Part shown: positions 28,271 to 38,733 of the stretch, piece by piece | Layout of the letters: each line of letters begins with the position of its first letter | Numbering within the stretch: the first letter of the stretch is position 1 | From: Vespula vulgaris | Taxonomy: Eukaryota; Arthropoda; Insecta; Hymenoptera; Vespidae | NCBI RefSeq assembly: GCF_905475345.1 | Contig: NC_066599.1 | Span: 3,412,001-3,476,000, forward strand | Length of the DNA stretch: 64,000 bases | Direction of reading: 5' to 3' | Program-made: the position numbers and the translations under genes | Notes under the pieces: generated by a model | Told to the model about the DNA's origin: nothing | Seen by the model: only the letters and a program-made list of their open reading frames with translations | Database searches by the model: none

Positions 28271-28311
<41 letters not shown>

Positions 28312-28456
28312 ATTATATTCAGAATAGTTTCGTAACGAGCATTGAACCGTCACATACATATACATAGACCAGTATCAGCATAGAGAGTGGTATCAGCAAT
28401 TTTGTGATACAGTTATGAATCTTCAATCAACAAATATGTTTATTAACATGTTCACA

Positions 28457-28507
<51 letters not shown>

Positions 28508-30075
28508 TTTAATTTTATTTATTTTTATAACAACATATATTTCAAGATTATTGAAATTACATTAATTTTAATAAAGAAGAACATGACTATCTCTATGATG
28601 ATCAACGTATTAATCTTTTACAAATGAAACATTTGTTAATAATATTAAAATTTATTATAAATTATTTAGTATATTCTCCGATAAAAAGGACAACGATTAG
28701 CTGAATCTTTTATTTCAAATGTTCTAATCGAATTTGTTTCCTTTTTTATCTAATTTTATCATTCATAATAATCCCCAACGAATAATACATTAAACAGTTT
28801 AAACTTTTCATCGTATCGTCATCAAAGAACGTATCAATTATAACAAAATTTTATTCGAATCGAAGAAAAATAGAGATTTTTGAGAAATTGTAAATACATA
28901 ATGCATAATGCATACGCATTAAAATAGTTGTGCGCACACATAGATACGTACAAAAGATAAGACGTATATTATGAACTTTAATATCGATGACTAATATTTG
29001 GTGTGAACGTGGCTTTAGATACGCAATCGTAGATGTTGTTAACATCTCGAGGCAGGATTCCATGCGTTTCGTTACGTCAACGAAACAATGCAAAGGCCGC
29101 GGATTGTCAGGGTGAAAGACGGTGATATTAGTGGAAGCTCACGGCTGAGCAGTCACACGTACGCACATTGCGCGCGTGCACGTTCTCGGGATCTTAATGC
29201 GTGCGCGCATATACACACTCTCATGTATTTGCGTAATAGACATATCTTTAATCGGTCACTAGCCACGACACACGATCCTCACCAACGTGACTATAATAAA
29301 TGATCGCTTCCTGTAAAACGTCGTAAATACTTACTTTTTCACTTCTCTAGCACCTATACGTATATAAGTACGTACATAAGTGTGTGTGTGTGTTTATGTC
29401 AATGTATTGAACGAATACGTGTATACATATTTTTACAACAAGATTTAACTTGGAAAACATTATAGCGGATAATGATTTAAAATTTGTATATAGAGTTTCA
29501 TTTGATTGAACGACGTTTGGATTGAATTTGATTTATTTTTGTTTTTTAAAAAAAGTAAACAGAAGGAAAAAAGCAAAATTAAGGTAATACGAATAGTATA
29601 TAAAGTACTTTTATAAGTATAAAATTTGTATATAAAATTGATAAGATTTGATAGATCGAATTGGATTTAATCATTAGACGCGTAGATTAATACATTAGAT
29701 TTATTACTGTTATTAAAAATAAGATGATACACATATATATAAATATACACGTATTTATATTGAGAGTATATAAATTGATTAGAACATGAAGAATATGTAG
29801 AATTTAAATATAAAAAAGGAGAAATGAATGAAGAAAAAATACATTACATCAATTCAATGCACACGTAGTCAGATTTAGATTAATTCTTTTTATAACGAAG
29901 AAACAGAAAAAAAAGAGAGAAAAAAAAAGAAGATATGAAGTAGAACATAATCGAATGCATCACATAAAATAGAACTGCATAGAATTTTCATCCGACTGCG
30001 ATTGTTTATCATTATTTCTGTACGTGTTCTTCTCATATTACACCTTCAATGCTAAACTCGTTCTCCATAATTCCA

Positions 30076-30125
<50 letters not shown>

Positions 30126-30405
30126 TTTTCGCTCTCTGCTCTTCTTTCTCTCGGTGACAAGTAACAAGGGGAGATAACAAATAGCGAACGTCACTCGTGT
30201 CGCAGAACGAAAGTTAAAAAAAAAGAGAGAGGGAGAGAGAAAGAAAAAGAAAGAGAGAGAGAGAGGGGGGGGAAGAGAGAGAGAGAGTACGATAGAAGTA
30301 TACAGTATGTTAGAAAAGGAGGGGGTAGAATACAGTACGACTGTACGTGTACGAATGTAATTCAGTACAAGGCATCATCGTGTCGTCACACACAGTAGAT
30401 ACATA

Positions 30406-30458
<53 letters not shown>

Positions 30459-33070
30459 GTATACACTTATACATATATATCGTTGCATCGCACGAGTAAC
30501 ACATATGTATAAGTGTGTATGTGAAACACTTCATGGCTCGTTCACATTGGTGCCAAGGTTGAGCTCGAACGATCTCATTGGTCAAACCAGCGTACTGCAC
30601 AAGCCAGCCCCCACAGATATATATACATACATACATACATACATACATACACATATGTATGTATATGTACAAGTATACACATACGCATACGCACATGTGA
30701 GTACATACATGAATATGAGTACAAAAAGAAGACGAAGATGAGGAAGAAGAAGAAGAGGAGGAGGAGGAGGAGGGGGAGGAGGAGGAGGAGGGGGAGGAGG
30801 AGGAGGAGGGGGAGGAGGAGGAGGAGGAGGAGGAGGAGGAGGAAGAAGAAGAAGAAGAAGAGGATAGAAGAAACAGATACGCGAATCGTTTCTTTCTACG
30901 TGGGTGTAGTGTAGTAAGTGTGTGTTATGTTTCTCTCGTCTTAGGGTCTAGGCTAATATAAACGAATAGTATTAGATACTAGAGAATAATTCATACGAAA
31001 GGGTGAATCGCATTCATTCTTGATCTTATATGATATCTTGTTCGTGACAAATCTTATATATTCTCTATCTCTATCTCTCTCTGTCTCTCTCTCTTACTCT
31101 CCCTCCCTTTCTATCTATCTACCTATTCATCTATCTCTCTTGTATTCGAGGTGAAAATAATTGACTGGAGAAGGTGTTACATAAAGTAAAGAGAGGGGAT
31201 TTAAATGATGCGTAAAGAGGGGTAATTTTACGAATAACTTCACACTTTTCTTCTCTTCTTCTTCTTTTTTTTTTTTTATTTTTTCTTTTATCTATCACAT
31301 ATACCGACGTTTTATAATATTCTAACTTAATAGATCGTTTCGATCACATTCTTTTCTTTTTTTGTTTCGAAACATTAACACTGATTCACAAATTGCAATA
31401 TTTGTTTAGGTGATATATATATAATTGAATTCTTTAGATATATATTATCACGATATGCGTATGATTTATATCTATGTGTTAAAAAAAGAAACAAAAAGAA
31501 AATAAGAAGGAAAGGAAGAAGGAGAAGAAAAAGAAGAGGAAGAAGAAAAAGAGGAAGAAGAAGAAGAAGAAGTAAAGTGTAATTATACATAATTCCTTTT
31601 TCTTTCTTTTTTTTCTCTTTTATGAATAAAAACAACGAAACGAGACACGATAATGGCACATGAAAGCGTCACTATCGTCACGTGGATCGATGCATAAAAC
31701 GTAATTTAGCAAAAGGTGTGTGTAACACGATCGATAAGTTTGTTCGTCGAAACGATCAACATCGTTTATCGTTGACGATCGAGATGACGCGAGAGAACAT
31801 TCATCTTCCTTTGGTCTTTCGCGGCGTGCATGTAAGTACATACATACATGCATACATATATACATATATACATATATATATATACACACGACGATGAATA
31901 ACCGTTAAAAATATATAAACGTCAAATGAGAATGATCGATCGTTACACCTCGATATCGTTACGCGATAACATGGACTTTCACGCGACTATCACGAATGTA
32001 CGACGTTCACAATTATAATAATTATCGGTTATAATTATATGTACTTTATTATTATTATTATTATTATTGTTGTTGTTGTTGTTGTTGTTATTTTTGTTAA
32101 TATTAATATTATTATAAAAGAAGATACGCATATAAATATTTAACAACGTTACGATTAGATCGATTCGGTTTAATGTTTAATACAAGTACAACAAATAATT
32201 TATTTGTAAGTTCATAATCCTTCGTAAACGCAATAGACATTTTATTAGATCATTAATTCGTTAAAAAAAAAAGAATACGATAATTGAATAAATTATATAT
32301 TTAAATCACACACGAATTTTACCACGTACTCTTCATCAATTATTTGCAAGTACGAATAAAAAAATAATTTAGATAATTTATTACTATTATCTATTTGATT
32401 ATTAGTTATTATTATCTAAATTAATATTATTATAATCTATTTAATTTAAATATTTGCTATATCACGTTTATTACACATTTAAAACGTACAACTATATATC
32501 TTTATATTATACTTAAATATCGTTACTATATTTATTTATTAGTCCGTAAAACTCTCTGATCGTGTGATTATGATTATCACTTTTTCGAAACACTTTACAT
32601 GAATCAGATTCATTCAGAAAGCTTTAATTAAACTCAGGAATTTCGTACGAACGTGGAACACGTATTATATCAGAGAATAAAGGAACGGAGAAAGACAGAT
32701 AGAAAGTGTACGAAAGGGAAAAAGAAAAATCGAAAAAAAGCAAAGTGTAAAAAGGAAAAAAAAAAGAAAAAGAAAAAACAAAAAACGAATAAGCGACTTT
32801 ATCATCGCAAGAGAGTCACGGAGTTGACGCGCGTGCTGTAAAGCAATATGGGTGCGAGATAAGGCACGAAAAGGCTCATAAATCGTAGCGCGCTTGGGAG
32901 CAGATAAGGAGGCGCATTGGCGTGACCTTGATGTTACCGCCGCAACCAAGTGCGCTTACTTGTGCAAGAGAGAAAGAGAAAGAGATAGAGATAGAGAAAG
33001 AGCAAGAAAAAGACAGAGAAAGAGAAAGAGAGAGATTCTTTAAGAGTGCTGTTACTGCTGTTACCGCTGC

Positions 33071-33101
<31 letters not shown>

Positions 33102-33423
33102 ATTGTTGCTATTTCTGCTGCTGCTGTTGCTTTTAAAGTTCGTCAAATGATAAGGATAACTTGAACGGAGCGTAAAAAATACCATTATTCGTTAATTATC
33201 CACAAATTACAGCATTTACGTCTCAATAGCTGACCTTCAACCCTTACGTTACTTCCAACAAATGTATGTATCTTTACATACGTATGTAGGTGTATGTAGT
33301 ATATATGTATGTATATATGTACATATATTTTGTAATGTAATATGCACTTTAACGTCTAAACTTTATCATTTAATAATTATATGCAAAAGTTTTACATTAT
33401 TCATTTTCTAATTGAAATTGTAT

Positions 33424-33462
<39 letters not shown>

Positions 33463-34801
33463 GTTAAATACATTATTATTTCGTCGAGCTTTGTTTCTTT
33501 TCGAAAGTGTGTAAGACACGCACACATACATATACAATCTTATTCAAAAATGTAAAATGTATTACATGTGACGAATAATTTCAAAGTTATAAATAGATTA
33601 TTATTATCATCATTATTAAGGATTTATTTGTCGATCAGGATTTTCTTAGAAATCATTTGTTTTCTATTTTCTGTTTCTTTTTTTTTTATGTAAAATGTAT
33701 TTGTTTCACGTAACGAATATTTTCGTAGTCATTGAATATGTATACCTAGGTTAAGTGTTTAATCCTGTATATAAACATGCGTATATATCGTCTGTTATCA
33801 GTCGACCCGCAGAAACGATTAGGTGAGTCATTTGGAAACAACGCGTTGCGTTAAGAGTTACACGTTCGTACGTGTAAGACAGAACCTTTCGATTTTCTCA
33901 CTGGAAGAAAAGGAGAGAATCCTTTAACGATGATAATTCGTGATTTCATCGATGTAAATATTCAAATCAATCTCATCGATCTAACAGGAAATCATTTACC
34001 GAATGAAAACAATATTTCTTTCTCGTGCTTTCTATTTCTATTTCTTTTTCTTTTATATATATATATGTATATATATATATCAGTAAAATATATATATATA
34101 TATATAAATAACATGTAAGTAGATAAGTAGAAGTTAATCAGACAAAGCGAGAAACATCGACTTATTGTTAGAAGAGCCTTGGGAATGCCGCTAATCACTT
34201 GTCTCGCGTTAAAAGGCGTTAATTATTATTATTTGCGAGTATTCGCGATTCGAGTTCACCTTCGAATGTGTATACATATAATACTATCTCGAACGTGTTC
34301 GTATTGAAAAATTTTCTCGATGTTAAAACAAACTAATTCTTTTTTTTTGTTTTCTTTCTCGTTTCTTTTTTCTTTTTGAGCTACGTATCATCAACAAGAA
34401 AAATATATTTATAAGAAGATAAATATTAGCAAAGTCTTTTTAGCAAAATTTGTATGCTTGTATTCACGTCGATATTACCAAAAAAAAAAAAAAAATATTA
34501 AGAAAGATCATCATTCCGTTGAGATGTGTCACTTGAAATGAAATATTGAGTCATACTTGACACGTTAATTTATATCATAGACAGATATGTATATATATGA
34601 ATATTTTTTTTCTTGCTTACAGAGGACTCTAAAAAAAAGTAAAAAAGAGAAACAAAAAGAAAAAAAAGGGAAATTGAAGAAAAACAAAAAATAATTGTCG
34701 ATTAGATTGTACGTACAGGTGTTACCGCGTGCCCAATGTTGAGCTTGCGTTCCCTGGATAATGGCCGTCACGGACATCATAGGTTTCTCCTTCTTCATCA
34801 T
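10134..34801 (-). CDS. usp: Ultraspiracle / RXR nuclear receptor (NR2B4), complete coding gene
   Basis: USP is the heterodimer partner of the ecdysone receptor and controls moulting, metamorphosis and, in social Hymenoptera, juvenile-hormone-linked responses. Six exons read leftwards: 34801-34717, 16198-16069, 15730-15566, 12041-11735, 11113-10788 and 10407-10134. All joins keep frame with GT/AG borders, giving 428 residues. The A/B region begins [17 protein letters not shown]. The DNA-binding domain spans about residues 111-176, with P-box CEGCKG at 128-133. The hinge is rich in Glu/Arg, and the ligand domain ends with the AF-2 helix FLMEML at 417-422. The start is firm: an in-frame TAA lies at 34873-34871 and no other ATG lies between. 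The sequence closely matches the bee orthologue as I recall it. 5' non-coding exons further right are likely but not identified. Confidence 0.97.
10788..11113 (-). CDS. usp: usp coding exon 5 (ligand-binding domain)
   Basis: Starts after GATACACAG with [20 protein letters not shown] and continues [20 protein letters not shown], the nuclear-receptor signature, then [17 protein letters not shown] and ends ELGCL(R) at donor GTCAGT. The RXR-like loop without a fly-type insertion is typical of Hymenoptera. Confidence 0.97.
11160..11317. repeat. (AG)n/(GATA)n tract in usp intron 4, next to exon 5 acceptor
   Basis: About 105 bases of near-pure AG, followed by interrupted AG and six GATA units. In the usp sense strand this is (CT)n ending about 50 bases before the exon 5 acceptor. 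Confidence 0.95.
11735..12041 (-). CDS. usp: usp coding exon 4 (DNA-binding domain and hinge)
   Basis: Starts after TTTCAG with [20 protein letters not shown] and carries the second finger [20 protein letters not shown], then [20 protein letters not shown]. The hinge follows, ending [12 protein letters not shown] at donor GTAAAT. All expected zinc-coordinating cysteines are present. Confidence 0.97.
12874..12980. repeat. (AG)n microsatellite
   Basis: About 107 bases of AG with a few AAAG interruptions, inside usp intron 3. Confidence 0.95.
13775..13872. repeat. Interrupted (AT)n array
   Basis: Several AT blocks separated by ACAC, CCAT and GTGT spacers. It yields false YIYIYI frames on both strands. 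Confidence 0.9.
14509..14742. mobile_element. MITE copy 1, mariner-like, in usp intron 3
   Basis: A 234-base element with imperfect terminal inverted repeats of about 50 bases. The left end reads GGTCTAAAAGTTCATAGGTA and on to TTGAAATTAC. The complement of the right end reads CAGGGTAAGCCAAAAGTTTC and on to ATCAATTAC. The right end abuts TA, the Tc1/mariner target dinucleotide. No transposase frame is present, so it is non-autonomous. Related copies lie at 49610 and 62155. Confidence 0.75.
15566..15730 (-). CDS. usp: usp coding exon 3 (end of A/B, first zinc finger)
   Basis: Begins after ATGTAAG and ends at GTAAAG. It encodes [31 protein letters not shown] and the first zinc-finger pair [16 protein letters not shown]. 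The intron splits Ser127, within the first zinc finger of the DNA-binding domain, as in other arthropod RXR genes as I recall them. Confidence 0.96.
16069..16198 (-). CDS. usp: usp coding exon 2 (A/B region)
   Basis: Preceded by TTTTTCAG and ended by GTAAGT. It encodes [18 protein letters not shown] and a Ser/Pro/Asn-rich run ending [11 protein letters not shown], the activation-type A/B region. SP motifs here are potential proline-directed kinase sites (inference). Confidence 0.95.
16263..16307 (+). repeat. (AAT)n microsatellite
   Basis: AAT units with one AAC interruption, about 65 bases upstream (in usp sense) of the exon 2 acceptor. Confidence 0.9.
16611..16649 (+). repeat. (TTGC)n tetranucleotide repeat
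   Basis: Almost ten perfect TTGC units. It produces the false [11 protein letters not shown] frame on one strand and ASKQASKQ on the other. Confidence 0.95.
17941..17980. repeat. (TTAA)n repeat
   Basis: About nine TTAA units with one break; self-complementary. Confidence 0.85.
18446..18527 (+). repeat. (ACAG)n then (AG)n compound repeat
   Basis: Four ACAG units followed by about 60 bases of AG. Confidence 0.93.
18610..18617. promoter_or_regulatory. CRE-type TGACGTCA in usp intron 1
   Basis: A perfect TGACGTCA palindrome, the consensus for CREB/ATF bZIP factors. One such site is not proof of function, but it lies in a less AT-rich patch and a second copy occurs at 24251. Confidence 0.35.
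19583..19687 (+). repeat. (AG)n microsatellite pair
   Basis: AG runs at about 19583-19635 and 19661-19687, separated by GATA units and GTTGAGGG. Confidence 0.92.
20205..20285. repeat. (TACA)n and (AT)n array
   Basis: TACATACG/TACATACA units flank two blocks of (AT)n. Confidence 0.88.
23425..23470 (+). repeat. (AATCG)n pentanucleotide repeat
   Basis: About nine AATCG units with one AATGG variant, decaying into GAGTTGAGTCGAG. A pentamer with a CpG in each unit, unusual among the dinucleotide repeats around it. Confidence 0.92.
24249..24260. promoter_or_regulatory. GGTGACGTCACC palindrome (CRE core)
   Basis: A perfect 12-base palindrome containing TGACGTCA, inside a GC-richer island of usp intron 1 and about 90 bases from a (GGA)n tract. 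CREB/ATF binding is inferred from the consensus only. Confidence 0.45.
24349..24383 (+). repeat. (GGA)n microsatellite
   Basis: About twelve GGA units; makes a false poly-proline frame on the other strand. Confidence 0.93.
25730..25803 (+). promoter_or_regulatory. TATA motif plus nuclear-receptor half-sites in usp intron 1
   Basis: TATATAG at 25730-25736 is followed by GGGTCA (25776-25781), AGGTCA (25790-25795) and a weaker GGGTCG (25798-25803), all in the same direction. The spacings are 8 and 2 bases. The island is clearly less AT-rich than its surroundings. It could be a hormone-responsive element or internal promoter. RXR-type receptors bind direct repeats of AGGTCA, so autoregulation of usp is conceivable, but this is inference. 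Confidence 0.35.
25911..25985 (+). repeat. (TC)n then (TATC)n compound repeat
   Basis: About 20 TC units followed by about eight TATC units. Confidence 0.95.
26097..26134 (+). repeat. (TC)n microsatellite
   Basis: Near-pure TC over about 36 bases. Confidence 0.9.
28272..28504. repeat. (TC)n at 28272-28304 and (AG)n at 28460-28504
   Basis: Two complementary dinucleotide blocks about 155 bases apart. As an inverted pair, a transcript across them could fold into a long CU/AG stem. Confidence 0.9.
30081..30117 (+). repeat. (TC)n microsatellite
   Basis: TC dinucleotides ending in GTCTCTC, followed by a G-rich AG block at about 30225-30288. Confidence 0.9.
30411..30454. repeat. (AT)22 microsatellite
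   Basis: Uninterrupted AT over 44 bases. Confidence 0.95.
30752..30862 (+). repeat. (GGA)n/(GAA)n purine array
   Basis: About 110 bases of pure purine, mostly GGA with regular GGGGGA variants and ending in GAA units. A homopurine block of this length and mirror symmetry is a classic H-DNA substrate. Confidence 0.95.
33047..33134 (+). repeat. (CTG)n/(GTT) imperfect trinucleotide array
   Basis: Units of GCTGTT, GCTGCT and GCTATT over about 85 bases. It yields a false Ala/Val frame on one strand and Asn/Ser on the other. Confidence 0.9.
34717..34801 (-). CDS. usp: usp coding exon 1 (A/B region start)
   Basis: Encodes 28 residues ([10 protein letters not shown]...HWARGNT) plus the first base of a Trp codon, ending at donor GTACGT. 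The Trp codon is completed across the 18.5 kb intron. This highly conserved N-terminal peptide of hymenopteran USP identifies the exon despite its small size. Confidence 0.95.
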
Positions 34802-35392
34802 CTTGATGGTTCTTCTTGTCTCCCAACACGTTTCTTTGAATACACACACACACAAACACTCAACCACACTTTATCCTTTTTCCTTTCTTTTGTTATCTCA
34901 ACAATCTTTCATTTTCAATATCCCTTATATTTATTTATTTATTTATTTATTTACTTATTTGTTTATTTGTTTTCCTCTTATCTCTTTTTTGTCTCCTTCT
35001 TTTCTTTTTATTTTCATGTATTCTTTTCTCCTCTTTTTTTTTCTTTTTTCTTTTTTTTTTCTTTTTTTTTCAAAACACGTTTATTTTCTTCGTCGTTGCG
35101 GCGAACACCATCACACATTCACATAAGTTGGTAAATTTTCACTAAACTTTTGGTATCAATTTGGTATACGGATAATTCACTGCACTGTTCTAATCTCTTT
35201 GGTTCGTTCCTTAATACGAGTACGATTAATAATAAAAATAATAATAGTAATAGTAGTAATAATAATAATAAATTGTCATTCGAGTTCGTTCTTCGTTAAA
35301 TTTTCTAAAGAATCTTTCTGAGGGAAGAGAAAAGGACGGATTATAAGGATAAATCTGACGAAAAATTTTTAATGTGCTAAAAGAAAAAAAAG

Positions 35393-35396
<4 letters not shown>

Positions 35397-35437
<41 letters not shown>
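35397..35437 (+). repeat. (AG)n microsatellite
   Basis: About twenty AG units. Confidence 0.93.
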
Positions 35438-35441
<4 letters not shown>

Positions 35442-36317
35442 AAAGACCCAACCTAATTAGTCAGAAACATAAATGAGCTGGTAGCATAATCTTCATCACG
35501 GTCCAACGTCTCGAAGCCATAACTTATGACCGTAAGACAACGATTAACCTTGAGTTAATTATACATATGTACTTAGAACCGTTGGTAAAACGTTGTAAAG
35601 AGAAAAATATATATATAATAAAAGAAGAAAGAAACATACTAGTTTACATATGCACTTAGATAGAACTTGGACGATTCTTTTGTATTTTTCTTTTTTTTTC
35701 TGAGTCAATTAAGGAGTTTTTAGAATATGAATGTTATATTTTACTATTAACTAATACTAATGGCAGTCATTTATTTATTTTGTTATTTTTATTTGTTTCT
35801 TTTTTTTTTAATTTTATCGCAATAAATACCTAATCTAATTTATTAATTACTTTTCTCAGCTAAGAAACACGTTTTATATCGTACGTAATATAATACATAG
35901 ATATGTATATATTTATACTGTATCTATCTATATACTTATTTATGTATGTATATATGTACGTATATACACGTATGTACAGGGAATGAATGGTATTCTCTGA
36001 CTCGTCGATGCTGTGCGCAACAGTGTCGTTCGATGCGGATGTGCATAGAATAGAAAGAGTGAAAAAGGCACATGTGGACGAACGTGAGCACCGATATAAT
36101 TACCAGCTCTCGCATGTTACATAAGCATTGTTCTTTTACATTGACACGATCGTAGAAGAGCGAACGTCTAATCTTCCTTTTCGCAGTGAACACGTGCGAG
36201 TTAAACTTTTATCGATACGTTCTATGAACCGTGCACTTTTCTCTATAGTCTTTCTCTCTCTCTCTCTCTCCTTTTTATCCTTGCTATAATAATCCACCTA
36301 TATCATATACCCCCCAC

Positions 36318-36334
<17 letters not shown>

Positions 36335-36376
<42 letters not shown>
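36335..36376. repeat. (TC)n to (AT)n compound repeat
   Basis: A TC block (about 36320-36338) runs straight into about nineteen AT units, with more GTGTGT and AT patches to 36490. Confidence 0.92.
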
Positions 36377-36381
<5 letters not shown>

Positions 36382-36680
36382 GTGTGTGTGTATATATATT
36401 TATATATAAATTATGTCACATATGATAATACTATATAATAAAATGTATAACGTATATATATGTGTGTGTGTATGTGTATATATATATATAATATTATATA
36501 TCAGAAAAAACAATCAGCTGATTGCATATCGTTACAGCTGAATTAATGAAATTATATCAACAAGTGATTTCTCGTAATTAAGAACGATGACATAATACCA
36601 AAATATTCGAAAATCTTAATCGATCATTCCAATAGATCATTCTTATGTTCGAAATGAAAGAACGTCTTTGGCGTCCCACT

Positions 36681-36721
36681 ACCACCACTACTACCACCAC
36701 CACCACCACCACCACCACTAC
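36681..36721 (+). repeat. (CCA)n microsatellite
   Basis: About twelve CCA/CTA units; makes a false poly-glycine frame on the minus strand. Confidence 0.9.
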
Positions 36722-37234
36722 CGTCAATGCCGAGGTTGAAGTTCAAGGTTAATACCGAGAGTCTACGCCGCCACGACGGCAGTCGTCGTAGTCCCATGGC
36801 GGAAGGCAGATCGATATCTAACGGGTGTCTCGACGAGACTTCAAGCACATCAAAAGTTCATCGTATCCAGCGTGGGCGAGGCTAGCAAGTAAACTCCTCG
36901 TGTTAAAAAGAATCGTGTATTTCAACAACTGACGTATATCCTTTTATCGACGATGTATACGTAACAGAAATGAAACAGAAAGAGAGAGAGAGAGAGAGAG
37001 AAAGAGAGACAGATACAAAGACGAACAAAATATATTTTTCCGCACTGAGAATACGCGTTTTACGCGACGGAAAATATATCTACATCGACGTGATATGCTC
37101 TGTTCTCGTCTGACCTCGAGGGAACTGCGCAGAAACGACCTAGACTGAATTTGGCAACGAGCTGGCCAGACTGCACGCCTGATATTCTCCTCTCTCCCTC
37201 TCTTTCTCTGTCTCTCTTTTTTCTTTTCGACGAC

Positions 37235-37238
<4 letters not shown>

Positions 37239-37292
<54 letters not shown>
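37239..37292 (+). repeat. (AG)n microsatellite
   Basis: About 26 AG units directly following a CT-rich block (37190-37215), so the two can pair as an inverted repeat. Confidence 0.94.
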
Positions 37293-37293
<1 letters not shown>

Positions 37294-38642
37294 CTCCCGA
37301 TACCCTTTTCTTTTTTATCTCAAGCTCGTATATTTTTGTTATTATAAAATTCTCCAAATTTTTCCTTCATTTTTTTCCTCTCTCTTCTCCTCCAAAATTA
37401 ATTACTCTATCTCTCGGATCATTTTTAACGAATGAAATTTTCTTGCTAATTTTTCAGATTTTTTTTCCAAAGATTCTTATCCTTTCAAAAGTCACTTTCT
37501 TGATCATCTCTAAATCGATTAATTCTTTTCTACGATGTCAGAGGATTTTTTTCCTTTCTTTTCTTTTCTTTCTTTCTTTTCTCTCTCTCTCTTTTTTTTT
37601 TTTTTGATCAAAGATTTTTCATCCCGATTATTTCTACTCGATTATATGTTCCTATTATATGTACTATCTCAAAGATTTTTTTTTCAAAAATTTTCAACCT
37701 TTCGAAAGTCATCTTCTTGATCGATTTTAATCTACTAAATTTGTCTACAAAATTTTAGAAGATCCTTTACAAAGATTGTCATCGTCTGAAAGTCACTATT
37801 TCGCGATAACTTCTAATCAATTAAATTTTCCTACAATAGCAGAGATTTTTTTCAACGATATTCACTATTTCTTAAATTATTATTTCTCGATCATTTCGAA
37901 TGAATTAACGAGAAGGAACATATGGAATACGTATGTAATATTCGATAAAAATGTATTCGAATTAAAACTCGAACAAACGATCGACTTTACTACGAAGAAG
38001 ATCAGAGGATGCGACTGATAGAAGAAAAAGAGAAACAAGAAAGGGAAAAAAAAGGAACAAACAAATATACCTAACGATCACAAGCGGCCCTTTTGCTGCT
38101 GCATCGTTAAGATTCCAGACAGTCGACGAGGAAGTATCAAACGTCTATCCTAGAAAGTACGATCACGTATCGTGATAATCCACAATGATTCCTGACGACG
38201 ATCGATGGAAACTATGGGGATGATCTCTATGAGGAGAATATAATTGAAGAAAAATCGACACGTATAATATGCAACTTATTCCATTGCATTCTTGAAAACG
38301 ACCACGCATATAAACACACAGATACACACACGTATATACGCACACGTAATCTCTTATCAATTAGAACAAATTTTTTATAACAACGTCACAAAGTCACGCT
38401 AAGAAAAAGAAAAGAAAAGAAAAGAAAACGGAAAAAATTGATTAATAAGAAAAGAAGAAAAAGAAAAAAAATATAAAAAGAAAGAATTTAAACGATATAC
38501 GATTGGAAGGTACGGCATTGCGTGAGACTCACGTTGAATGTCATCCGAGAGCATTGATTTTAAACAACGAGCCTCAACTATCCGCGAAGGTTACTTGCAT
38601 TTTAACCAATCGGATCGTAGAATGCGCAACACACGTGCGCCA

Positions 38643-38733
38643 TGCTACTGCTACTGCTACTGCTGCTCCTGCTGCTGCTGCTGCTGCTGCTACTGCTACT
38701 ACTACTACTGCTGCTACTGCTACTGCTACTGAT
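38643..38733 (+). repeat. (CTG)n/(CTA)n trinucleotide array
   Basis: TACTGC and TGCTGC units over about 90 bases. CTG/CAG type, giving false poly-Ala/Thr, poly-Cys/Tyr and poly-Ser frames. Confidence 0.93.

Larger units (their letters stand above)
16199..34716 (-). other. usp intron 1, 18.5 kb, rich in simple repeats
   Basis: Runs from the exon 1 donor (GTACGT at 34716) to the exon 2 acceptor (16199-16200). It is mostly AT-rich filler with frequent microsatellites, listed separately. GC-richer islands lie at about 16500-16860, 19320-19560, 20350-20700, 23500-23690, 24230-24440, 25570-25870, 27140-27260, 29040-29290, 31690-31830 and 32820-32950. None carries a coding motif I recognise. Some may be alternative promoters, non-coding exons or enhancers of usp. 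Confidence 0.8.

Noticed and set aside
34717..34867. N-terminal extension of USP upstream of residue 1 (frame open to 34867)
   Set aside because: The extension begins with GTG, contains no ATG, and an in-frame TAA lies at 34873-34871. Part of it comes from a (CA)n repeat.
36624..36848. Minus-strand 74-codon frame with a poly-glycine run
   Set aside because: The glycine run comes from (CCA)n and the remainder matches no motif I know. No splice partners are visible.
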